From NCBI GenBank assembly GCA_003254885.1, contig QANT01009119.1, positions 1-64,000 of the forward strand: a DNA stretch of 64,000 nucleotides, given 5' to 3'. A model generated the notes under the pieces. That model was given only the letters and a program-made list of their open reading frames with translations, made no database searches and had not been told where the DNA came from. Made by a program: the position numbers and the translations under genes. Shown here one piece after another: positions 42,228-56,732 of this stretch (position 1 is the first letter of the stretch; each line of letters opens with the position of its first letter). Source of the DNA: Purshia tridentata (Eukaryota; Streptophyta; Magnoliopsida; Rosales; Rosaceae).

Positions 42228-43774
42228 TAGCTAAGCTAGCCAAGTGTCGCTTCATCTTCGATCATCATCATGTTTTAGTCCTGCTCTATATAAAACCAAT
42301 AAATATGATATAGATATCGTTAAGCATGTACTTAATTTTTCTGTTTATCTTAATCATAGAACAAATTAAGATCGATTTTGTCTGGCCAACATGTACAATT
42401 AATATTCAACTTGTAGTTTGCTGTACTCGTACCTTACCATGAAATTCAACAAGTTCATCTTTCGACAAATCGATCTTTGCCTTGAACACGTCTTTTAAAA
42501 TCGAATCAGCAACTCCTGCTTTTTTTTTTTTTTTTAATTTTTTTTTTATCAAAGAAACTTCTTGCTCAATCATGATGGTTTAATCTCAGTTTTAAGTTTA
42601 TTTGATAAATTTAAAGAACTTAAAAAATAGAAAACCAATACTACCAATCTCTCTAATATGAAGCTAGTAACAGTGCTGGTGAAATAAACATACACTAAAA
42701 GTTTATCTAAAATAAGAAATCAAGTTAAAACCCTAAAAATTAGAAAATCGCACAAAAATTCTATAGTACACTGAATAATTATCACCAGAAATAGAAAATA
42801 ATAATTATCATCAGAAATAAATAATAATAATTACCATCGCCCTTGTGGTTACACATTGATTAGGTTACAGTAAATCAAATAGGCTCTAACCGACTTACTG
42901 AAAATGTAATATGCCCAAAGTAAATGATGGTTTAATTCTTGTGAAGTGAGTTCCATAAACATCCAAAAAGTACTAAAAATCCATTTAAGCTTCATGATGA
43001 TTCATATAGTCTCGATATTTACTTTGCGGTATTCATTGCAATTCAAATCTCAATACTTAATTGATTATCGTTTGTATACCATCCTTTGACATTGAGCTTA
43101 ATATCCTGTCATATTATTAATTCCCTTATTTAAATAGATATCCCCCAATGTAAAGTATAATGAAGGGAAAAACAAAAAGGATGAAATTAACTTGAGAACT
43201 ATAAGCAGAGTTGTGTGGAGTATTGCCCAATTTATTAAAGCTGGTAATACTTTGGAAACAATCGCAGGCCAAAAAAGAAAATACTGATTTAAGTTGGAAA
43301 GTGACACCAAACTCACCTTAAGGAACTGGAGAAAGGTGATCGATCAACCACTTCAACTCTGGTAAGAGGACCTTTGGAATTATTTAACACTAATAATAAA
43401 AAGATATTATGTGGGGTTATTATCCTTCCCTTTGGTGGTCATGAAGGTCTTATAGCTTTACTTATTTTAAGTTAGTAGGCTGTAACACATGGGCAATGGG
43501 TGTCTTTCCATGGTATTCAATTTTGTTTTAAAGGGAGATTTTTTTTTTAACAAATAATTATATTGTAGAGACACAATAGAAAATAACCTAATGACTAAAA
43601 ATGCAATTCACTTTCACATTGGGGGAGGCAAATAGAGAAATTAACTTGTAGATTCCAAAATTCTCACAAGGTTAGGACAAGTTTACTAGACACAAGGCTT
43701 GCTATAAATACTCACATACCAAACTTGAAATTCATAGAATCATATTACCACTCATCATTAGTAGTACCCAAAAA
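42228..43774. other. Intergenic region and promoter of subtilase 3
   Basis: No gene. T/A-rich tract at 42515-42550. 42900-43110 shares two blocks with the first intron of the MADS gene (see findings). 43340-43520 has the shared subtilase-upstream words. CTATAAATAC at 43702 is the likely TATA box. Confidence 0.55.
43702..43711 (+). promoter_or_regulatory. TATA box of subtilase 3
   Basis: CTATAAATAC, 73 bp before the ATG at 43775, identical in word to that of copy 2. Confidence 0.65.
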
Positions 43775-47001
<3,227 letters not shown>

Positions 47002-47446
47002 AATAAGAAAGTTACAGAAAATTAAGCCTACATTGCCCAGATGAGGTGCAGAGGTGGTGGTGCCCTGGTTCTATCTTCTCTTAATGTATTACAAAGCCAG
47101 TAATAATATTTTCCTCTATTTTGAAGCATGAACTTAATTTGTTTCTCTTTCTGGTTCACCAACCAGAAGACGAAAAAATATCATACTCCTATAAATCTAT
47201 CCTTCAATTACTTTTTTTTTTTTTTCTGCTATATTGTGATCTGTATCAGGTGCTTATTCCAAGTTTTTGGAAGTATGTAATATTTTATGATCAATGAAAA
47301 TTCAGATGAAAAATGAATCAGAGCCAGTGAAGATAATAAGCATTTCTGCTACTACATTCTTCAAGTTATGGGAAAAACTTAAAAAAGGCTTTCCCCTCAA
47401 ACATGTTTATATCAAGCTTTCTTGACTTAATATGGCCACAAACGCA

Positions 47447-48650
47447 TCAAGCAAATACTACATCTGAACGAAACACATACTTGATGCCCTTAGTAACATT
47501 TCGGGCTTCATGCAGCATACATTTGTCCCCATGAATGTGCAGAAGAGCCATCCCTTCAGTGGGAGCAACCTATAATACAGAGATAGAAGATTTTACATCA
47601 TAAAAGAGTTGAACATGAAAATGAAAGGGAATAAAAGTGAATGAAACCAGTATGGTAGGATGAAAACGAGCACCCACCTCTGCCACAACACTACCCCTCG
47701 AACCATAAAAGACAGTCTCTCCTCCAACCAGAGGCTCCGAAGAAGAATCTTTAGGACTGCTCATATCATTTTTAGCTTTAAGATTGTTACCGCCGCTTAA
47801 GTATATCAACAAAGTGTAATGGGTGCGTTTTCTGTCTCCAAGATCAACACTTTCGTCAATATGCCTTCCAAAGCGCTGACCAACCTTGTACCTGCAAACT
47901 CATTGCAACCAAAATAGTTGGGTTCCAAGGTGCATGAGGCATCAAATTCAACCTTTCTTTTTTATATCAGAGAAGCATTTCTTTAAAACACAATTGATAG
48001 CCATGTTTCAAATAAGTTTAGAATTGATTTATATAATAAATAGAATGAGGTTACCAACCTGTAGAATCTGATATTTGGGTTTAACCCAACAGCAATCTCC
48101 CCTCGAATTTTAATATCAGAAAATAATTTGTTCGGACCAGACTGCCAAATTATCTCTGCAAGAACAGGATCATTCACAGAGATTCTATCATTGTCTCTAT
48201 AAGCTTCACCTTTTGTTGGGCCAAGACTCCCTTGGGGAACAAACCCAATAGATTCTGCAGTTTTAACGAAAGCCTTTGATTCTGCAGATGTGAGGAAATT
48301 TTGCACCTGAACACCTTAAACATAAACACAATTAACAACCCAAACTAATATTTCACTTTAATTACATAACGCAAGTCCTGAAATTTATAAAGGAAAAATA
48401 CTTCTAAGAACAACCCATTCTGCCAAAATACTACAGAAATTGAATTTCAGAAAAAATGGAAGATTTTGTTATTTTTTTTCCTTTTCAGATAATGGAATGG
48501 GATTCTTACAGTAAAGAGATGAATATCTTTGAGACGAGTTATCTGAAGATTTTGTTTTGGTTTGATGGATGGCCACTTTGATGCTGTTTTCTTGGAATCA
48601 GCTTCTCTTCTCTCTCCCATTTTCCTCTTCTTCGTTCCTGTTTCTGCCAT
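47447..48650 (-). CDS. 2OG-Fe(II) oxygenase, prolyl-4-hydroxylase type
   Basis: Four exons on the minus strand: 48510-48650, 48059-48306, 47678-47891 and 47447-47569, all GT-AG. They sum in frame to 241 residues. Start MAETGTKKRKMGERRE is the first ATG of the frame joined to exon 2. The N-terminus is basic. The double-stranded beta-helix carries the iron triad: HxD in FGRHIDESVDL, and the distal His in KCMLHEARNVTKG. The 2-oxoglutarate-binding basic residue is the Arg of IKYVFRSDVVF. LIYLSGGN, GGETVFYGS and ALLHIHGDK are typical of the P4Hc/PKHD-like fold. There is no signal peptide or membrane segment, so a soluble cytosolic or nuclear enzyme is likely, unlike the ER collagen-type P4Hs. The substrate cannot be told. 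It lies tail to tail with subtilase 3. Confidence 0.83.
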
Positions 48651-50833
48651 ACAACTCAGTAACTCACTCACCATTTTTTTCTCGCCTACTCGCTCTCTTT
48701 TATTGGTTTGTGGCCCATTTGCTTCTCTTCTGGGCCTAAATGGGCCGATCCTGCATCTTTTCTTTTCCATCCATTTAACCATCCCTATTCTTTTAGCACC
48801 ACCATGAAAATTTGGAAGGGGATTTATCACTTTAACACAGCTTTGCATTTTTGTACCATGTTAAGTTGTTAGCACGCACAGTAAAATTCTGTAAATTTTT
48901 ATATGGGATGTTCAGATTTAAAAAGTGATTATCAAACGGTAAATATATATTTTATTTTTTAAAAATTTTTTTTAGGGTAAAATGAGGCCTTAGAGCCAAA
49001 CATCAAACAGAACTAGGAGAGGGAACAACCATGGGACTAGACATGCTGTGGATATTAGTAACTAAAACATCATAGGGGGAAGTTGAAACACTCAAAGTCA
49101 AACGGTACAACTCACATGTAGATGGAGACCAAGGTTTGTCAAGTTGTTAATTAGCAATCAAATTTAATTAGAAGGATATGATAGAAAAATGAAGGAAGAT
49201 TAGGACTTGATGGCCCACCTTGTAGCCTAGATTTTACTAGCACATTGTTGGACCAACCCGCTAAATATAGAAGTAGAATCACTTCTATTCCAATACGTTT
49301 ACCCTTTATTTTCATTCAAAACATCAATAAGTTTGTCCACACCGTCTCTTACTATCTTATAATTATTCGTTTTCATATAAAATAAATAATTAATTTTCAT
49401 ATTTGTAGTTTTCATATAAATATTAAATTTGTTAGGTAATTATTCTATTTTTGGTCAGTGCCTTTTTTGGCAAGAAACGTGATTGACCTTGACTTAAAAG
49501 ATATCTTCTTCAATCTTCAGATTTCTCAGCCAATGTTTCTTCCTGAAATACTTGCCGTCGTAAATATTTTATTTCCGAAATAAAAGCATGCCTGCATTTA
49601 ATTAACTATTAAGCTTAAGCGTCCAAAATTTAAAAAATAAAAAAAAAGAGAGGAACAAGTACATTTTGACTCGCCACACAAGGCTAGCCACGTGACACGG
49701 TCGTCTCTCAATAGGCAAAGTATGACGACAATATGGTGACGACAGATGATGCGCTGCCACATTCTTATTGGCCCATCACGAAAGTCATTGTACGATGAAA
49801 CATGAAATATCTATAAAACGCCCATTTTCTTTTGTCGCTATTCCCTCTGAGCTTTTGACAAGACTATTTATTACTGAACAATAAATGCTTACCTAAATCA
49901 GCTGCTCCAATCTCTTTCCTAAAAAAATGAACGATTTAGGGACGAAGTTCAATTGAAAAAAGCATTGACAAAACATTTTCCAATTTTATTTTATTATCAT
50001 TTAATATTTATCAACATCATTTCCTGTATGATTCTATACTTTTCTTTATCTTTCCCCTTTCTTCTTCTTTTGTTTATAAATTTTGACAAATTAAGATAAG
50101 CGATGAAGTTAAGAATCTTTAATTTGTTTTTTAGTTTGTTTTATTTTTCTTTTAATTAATATACCTTTCCCTTTTTGTTGGGCAGGAGTCAGGACTTTAA
50201 AAGAGAAAGCGTACAAGAGAATAATGCAAGTGAAGGAAGTGAGCTATCGATCAATATGGAAAAAAAAGGTTGTGTGGTCTGAGAATAAAGAGATTGGTAC
50301 ATCATCCACGCCTTCCACAAACAAATAGAAAAGTTGTTCATTGCGTTCATTCACTGTGACTATATAGTTCTAGGGTTTCTGATCTATTTTCCATATTTGT
50401 AGCCATTCCATTGCATTCAGGCCTCTGTGTTAACTGTTCTTGTTGGCTCTTTTTGGGGTGTCTTTCTGTGTTTTTTAATTACTCAGTATTTATGGGGTCT
50501 CTTTACGGGTTCTATTTTTAGAAACTCAATTTGATATCTTTTTGGGGTTTTCCTTTTCTGAATCTCTCTGGGACTCATCATCTATAGCTAATTTGTGTTT
50601 CAGCTAGAATAGAATCAACTTTGAAACTTTATTGGGATCTTTGTGCTATAAACCCTTGCTGGGTTTTCTTCACAAAATTTTACATTTTTCAGCGTTCTAG
50701 TTGTACTTATTCTTCAGATATCTTCCAGAGGTGTTCAGGTTGCAACTTTTTTTCTAAATAGTGCTACAAATTAAGTAAACACTCGAATAGCTAGAAAGCT
50801 TATGTTGACCAATTTTTGTGAGTATTGTAGGAC
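48651..50833. other. Intergenic region, promoter and leader of the MADS gene
   Basis: No gene. 49640-49840 has ACGTG-containing and GC-richer sequence. From about 50200 the sequence is T-rich leader-like. The ATG of the MADS gene follows attgtag|gac directly, so a 5'-UTR intron ending at 50830 is likely, as known for SOC1-type genes. Confidence 0.5.
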
Positions 50834-53800
50834 ATGGTGAGGGGGAAGATTGAGATGAAAAAGATTGAAAACGCGACAAGCCGCCAAGTGACCTTCTCGA
50901 AACGTCGAAACGGGTTGTTGAAGAAAGCTTACGAGCTTTCAGTCCTTTGCGATGCCGAAGTTTCAGTCATCATCTTCTCTCAGAAAGGCAGGCTCTATGA
51001 GTTCTCCAGCTCTGAGTAAGTTGCTTAATTTCTTTAGATATTTCTTCAAAGTTCAAACCCAACTTTTTCTTAATTTTTTCTTTTTATTCTCTCTTTCTCT
51101 CTAGAAAGAAGGAAATTAACAATATACATATATTTTTTTAGCGTGTTAAGCAACAAGGTATGGTATGGGTTTGGTTGCTGTAGTGGTGTTTGGTTTGAGC
51201 CTAGCTAGATAGTGCAGTAGGGTGCAGTACTAATTGCACGTACCTCGCTTTCTCTAGATCTTCTCAGCTGGTCTTATAGATATATATCAGAACTAATTAA
51301 CTTTCTATTCCCGTCCAGATCTTAATTATATATATGTACTGATGAACTACATATATACCAGGTGTTTGAGTTAGTTTCCAAGGTTTAATGTTTATAAGAA
51401 CTTTGTGCCCCCCTTGCTAGCTTTTCAATTCCCACATATACAAATATACAATGCTTTATAATTACTAATTTGTAAATGATTATTGCATTGAGATCACTAG
51501 ATCACATTTAATTCATTGGAGATTGATTTACTGGTCATACGAGTCTTCTGCTCCTACAGATTAATGGCAAGTGTAGGTTTTAAAGAACATTTGCTATTTC
51601 ATTTTTTCCGGTTGAAATTAATTTAAAATGGTTCATGAGATTTGAAAGAGCTATTCATGCAGTACTGGTTCAATGACATTTCATGGGGATTTTCGACTTG
51701 GCATTAATTTCTTCATAAATAAAGTGGAATTTAATTGGTATATATAGTCGTGTTTTTGTGATTAAGTTCTGGTAAAATGCTCAGTACGTAGCTAGCTAGC
51801 TATACATTCCTAATCTATTGTCTAATATATGTTATATTTCATCATTTCATGGACTACTTTGTGCGCATGCAATCCTTATGCTGAAAATCTTATTATTAAT
51901 TCCCCCAATAAAGAACACATATTAATTTGTTTTGCCACATCCCATGTAGCACAAAACTTGATTTACCGTACTCTCTCATAAGCCATGGCCATACTAGTTC
52001 ATCATTAAGTGTTTCCACTGTATTAATGGTATAAGTAACTTATAATAATGACAAAGAGCTGCAATTCTAAATTCCTCAATGTATGCGTTCATGCGTATAT
52101 CATCCCTTTAACCATATTTATTTTTAGTTTTGTTTAATAAAGAATAAGAAAATAAACAGTCATCCCAACATCTTACCACAGCAGTGAAGATTTGATATAT
52201 ATATATATATATAAACCATATTTATTTTTAGTTTTGTTTAATAAAGAATTAGAAAATAAACAGTCATCCCAACATCTTACCACAGCAGTGAAGATTTGAT
52301 ATATATATATTAAGGACCATATATCATATATGTATATGTAACAATTAACATATATGTGGTATTCTTTTATTAACACCCCCTCCTCATGTTCAAGCTAGAT
52401 TGAAGCAGACCTTGCGTACGTAGAGGTTCCAAGATTAATTTAAATACCAAAACATGGTCATTGGGGCAAATAAAATAGCTAGGCGGCTAACCCTCTTAGT
52501 ACTGTAACTGTAATATGCTCAAAGTAAATGATGGTTTAATTCAGGTGAAGTGAGTTCCAAATTGCTTGTAGTTAACCAATATATATAAAAGGTGAGGTTG
52601 ATCAGTCAGGTTTAATATATGGAGAGTCAAAATTGGAACAAAAATTTGATACTCGAAACTTTGATACTATATATGGCATCATTTGATCTGTAGGATATAT
52701 TGGATTGAATAAGTTAATTAAATTGCTAGATTTATGTATATTAACTAGAATGAAGAAGATAGAAAGAAAATGGATTAGCTATATATAAGGAAAAACTTAT
52801 CCCTTTCAATCCCTACACAGTGGTTTAAGTTTTCTCTTATAGCTAATCTATATATTTTCTTTCTTCAAGTTAGAAGACATATTTTATCTTCTTCTTTGGA
52901 TACACATGAATCTAGCAACTTAACTTATCAAATCTTATGCATCAAACGAAACCTATAAATCTAAATAAAAATATGGAGAAAGAACAATGATATTCTTAAG
53001 TCATCTCAATATTTGATCCCCAATAACAAGTCCATAGTAGGTGTGCCTAGTAGTAGTACTATACGTGTTTATTTAACATTGTTAATTAACTTTCATAATA
53101 TAATTTGAGGAATACTAGTTGTCTTCTTCTTTGTGTATTTCTCTGTGTCTTCTCTGTTCTCTTTCGCAATATAGTCTTATGATCGGAAATGTTTATTAGT
53201 TTTCTAAATTATCCTTTAAAGATTATTTTCGTGAAGAATTAATCAAATAAAAAATCATTTAGTCATTCTAATTATTATCAAATGCATAAACAGTAAATTT
53301 AGAAAATGAACGGTTTCAGGTCTTGCATGTGATCACCACACTACGGAATGAACATAAGAATAGATCAGACACAAAAGCTAGCATTTATCATATTACTTTT
53401 TTGATTCATAATCTTGATATACATTGCAATTTCAAATCTCCATATATACTTGCATATATGCTATATACCATCCTTTTACATTGAGCTTAATACCTTGTCA
53501 TACATGAAGCAATTTAGGCATTCATCTAAAAACTAATTTGCAATGAGAGAAATAGCTTAAAGCCTTATAAACCATTAGTAAGACCTTCACATTTTTAATG
53601 TGAGATTTCTCTAAACACGCCCCCGCACATGTGGCATTATTTTTAGCCTAACACGTGAAAAATTTATATATATTGGGTGACGTGGGAGCACGTGTAGCTG
53701 TTTAAGCACATCACGTGGATGACCTACTCTGATACCATGAAGAAATCTAGGCATCCATTCCAAAACTAATTGGCAATGAGAGGAGTAGCCCAAACTCTTA

Positions 53801-56307
53801 TAAACCACTAACAAGGTCCTCATATTTTCAATGTGGGATTTCTCTCAACAATACATGTGTAAACTTCACGTATAATGGTTATAGGTTCCTTGTGCTTAAT
53901 TGATCGAATGAGCATAAAATTAATTTGCAGCTTTGTCATCAAGAATAACTCGATTAAGAATTACTAGAAGCTTCTCATTTTATCAGGAAATTCTTCTCTT
54001 GTATAATGAATCTTCTCAATTTTTTGAAATATGGGTCTTTAAATTTACCTTCTTTTGTTTCTAGCTAGTTCTTAGATTTACCTTGTTTTGTCTTCTAGGC
54101 ATTGATCTATTATATATCTCCCACTTGTAATACGGTTGCACCATATTCTATGTTTTTCAGTAAATTAAGTTATTACAGATATTGCTACTTGATTTTGACC
54201 TTTTGTGTTTTGGATGCTTCAGCATGCAAAAGACGATAAGACGATACCATCAATATGCAAACGTTGGGCAAACCAACAAGGTTGAAACGGAACAATATTA
54301 TGTGCAGGTTAGAAGCTCTATCTATTTATCTTGGAATTTGAAGATACATCTTTCAGAGCAAGATCAAGTTTGTTATTTGTAAAAGATAGGCGTACAAAAT
54401 TTCATGATGTGAACATATTAGGTGATAAATTTCGTCTTTGCGAGGCAATTATTTTCAATTAATATGATGAAAGGTAGTAAGCCTTCTTTTGTTGGTTACA
54501 TTTGAGAAAATCGAATTCTAGACATATCATAATTGTCATTCATCTATTACCCCCCATGCTGGATTTACAGACTCTTACCCTTTTTCGGATGGTTAAGTTA
54601 AAAAAATAGAAACAAGCTAGTATATATGTAATTTACTTGACAAGTTGATTTTCATAGCATGAACTTTTTTAGCTGCATTCAATTATTTGAGGCTAGAAAG
54701 TGTATTATTACATATACAAATTATTCAGAGTTCTTGACCTAAATATGATGAAGTCCTTGTCTAGCTGCCTATAAAGAGTTCAGAGTTTTGAGAACCATAA
54801 ACAGGACTATTGTGTTTTCTGTCGTGTTGGGAATAAAGTTGTTGACTAGTGTTAATTACCTTTAGCAACTCTCTTATGACATCTTAAGCATGATGCCGTC
54901 TATGTGTTTATACACAATGATAATACTCTTTTACTTGGTTCTAAACTTCTAATTCAACGTCTTTATGTTATGAACTTAATAATGATGTGATACATATATA
55001 TATCACTGCTGAATGCTGAAAAGATTTTCATTTTTATTTAGGACATGTTGTATATGCATGTACATGTCAACCTAGCTAACCCCATGAGATATTTTTTTTA
55101 ACTGAGAAATTAAACCTTTTAATTGTGTGCAGCAAATGAAGCAGGAATCAGCTGACATGGTCAAGAAGATTGACATCCTTGAAGCTTCTCAACGGTTTAT
55201 GACTTAGTTTGATCTTCTTCTCCTGTGCTTAATTTTTAATTATCTATCTGACAATATTTCATTAGACCAGCTAGGTTTTTCTAAACTTCGAAATAATTTG
55301 CATCTCTTAGGAAGCTTTTGGGGAATGGTTTGGATTCTTGCTCTGCTGAGGAACTCCAACAGATCAGTATCCAGCTGGAGCGAAGCTTAGGCAGCATAAG
55401 AGACAGAAAGGTATGCATATATATATACTTCAAAGTCTGATCAACACCTACCTCAACTGTAAATTAATGGGTTAATTTGTTCTGTACGTTTGGTCATGCC
55501 CATTTCCTGCAATTTTCTACTAACTTGAAGCGACTCCAGGCTCACTTATTTACGGAGCAGATAGCAAAACTAAAGGCAAAGGTATATACATATTTAGTAA
55601 CATAGACTATATATACGTACTGGTTATGCTTGTTTTACTCTTACCTTAACATAGGCATGCTTCAGTAGTTCTAATCCCATTAATTTTTCTCCCATAAAAA
55701 CAGGAGAGGCTCCTCTTACATGAGAATGCAAAGTTATGTGAAGAGGTCAGCTTTTAATTACCTTTAAATCCCTTTGAGCTCTAGTTTCAGCGTTACGTAA
55801 AACTTCAACATGCATAACATATCTTTAGGAATTGAGTAATCTGTACCATCTTTATAAACCATCTTGTGTACTATTGTTCTAATAAATATGTGCACGTAAG
55901 TAAATCATACTAAATAGTACATAAGATGATCAGTTTAGATGGTACAAAGAATTTTATTCTCTCGAAGTTTTCTTGAAGTTTTCAGTTGAGTTGGACTTGA
56001 GCTGCAATAGAATTGCAAACTTAATTTGGTTCATTTTATGAACTCTCTGAACTTGTAGAAAGCTAGGTCGAGGTTGAGATTGTGATTCTTTTCGTTTTTT
56101 TTGTTTTATTCTACGCTATGATATCAGAGTAGTGCACATTCGCGGCAACATGCGGTTGAAGAAAAAGGAGGTGTAATTAGGTACTGGGAGAGTCAAAGTA
56201 GGCAGAGTTCACAGGTGGTAGAGACTGAATTGTTCATTGGACCGCCAGTAATGCGCGCACCACAGTTGGGGCCTGAGAGGATTGCGTCATGTAATGTTCT
56301 GAATTGA
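50834..56307 (+). CDS. SOC1/TM3-clade MIKC MADS-box factor, AGL42-like
   Basis: Seven exons: 50834-51015, 54223-54307, 55133-55194, 55311-55410, 55540-55581, 55704-55745 and 56128-56307 (182, 85, 62, 100, 42, 42 and 180 nt). Those lengths are classic for MIKC genes, and the sum gives 230 residues. The MADS domain is residues 1-60 ([48 protein letters not shown]). The I region and K domain follow ([60 protein letters not shown]). The C-terminus has the SOC1 motif [10 protein letters not shown]. The clade controls flowering time and meristem or flower-organ ageing. AGL42-like against SOC1 proper is my impression only. Intron 1 is 3.2 kb, as is common in this clade, and holds a TRIM retrotransposon and a 104-bp tandem duplication. 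Confidence 0.92.
52110..52310. repeat. 104-bp tandem duplication in MADS intron 1
   Basis: Copy 1 is 52110-52213 and copy 2 starts at 52214. Both read aaccatatttatttttag through cagcagtgaagatttgat and then an AT dinucleotide run of different length. One substitution is visible (aagaataag against aagaattag), so it is recent. Confidence 0.9.
53500..53855 (-). mobile_element. Complete TRIM LTR retrotransposon in MADS intron 1
   Basis: Two 113-bp LTRs, 53505-53617 and 53738-53850, each starting TGAAG and ending with ACA on the plus strand, flank a 120-bp interior. Read on the minus strand, the right LTR is the 5' LTR. It is followed at once by TGGTATCAGAGT (53726-53737), the primer-binding site for initiator methionine tRNA. 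A G-rich polypurine tract (GCGGGGGCG) stands just before the 3' LTR. The 5-bp target duplication ATACA is present at 53500-53504 and 53851-53855. The whole element is 346 bp with no coding capacity: a terminal-repeat retrotransposon in miniature. The LTRs differ at roughly one base in six, so the insertion is not recent. Confidence 0.93.
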
Positions 56308-56605
56308 AGCCCACGCGTCTTTTAGTCCTCAATCCACATCAAATATTCAAATAAAATAAAATAAATAAAATAACGTAATGTGAGCCTATTTCTGAATAAT
56401 AGGCCAAAAAAATAAAAGAACAAGATATGTATATTTAATTTCAGCTGCATGTTAATTATTTGTCGGTCCAGCTGCAACTTGTATGTATCTATATACAAAT
56501 ATTGTTGTGACACCGTATCTTAAGGATAATAATGTCATTCTTTTGTTAGCTGACGTAAGGCATAGGTTATTTCGACCCTTCCGAATTATTAAATTGATTA
56601 TTTTA

Positions 56606-56732
56606 AACTATTTGATAATAGTATACTAAAATATTTGTATTATTTTGATAATTAATTATTAAATTCTTTTGTATATTCGACAATAATTTATTAAAATAAT
56701 ACAAATATTTTAATAAATTATTATCAAATAGT
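56606..56732. repeat. Imperfect AT-rich inverted repeat, MITE-like
   Basis: aaactatttgataatag at 56606 pairs with ttattatcaaatagtt ending at 56732. Inner blocks atatttgtattatttt and aaaataatacaaatat also pair. It forms a hairpin of about 45-bp imperfect stems, 300 bp after the MADS stop. It may be a small MITE; ends and target duplication are not clear. Confidence 0.6.

Noticed and set aside
53611-53823. 70-codon minus-strand frame in the MADS intron
   Set aside because: It lies inside the TRIM element, which has no coding capacity.
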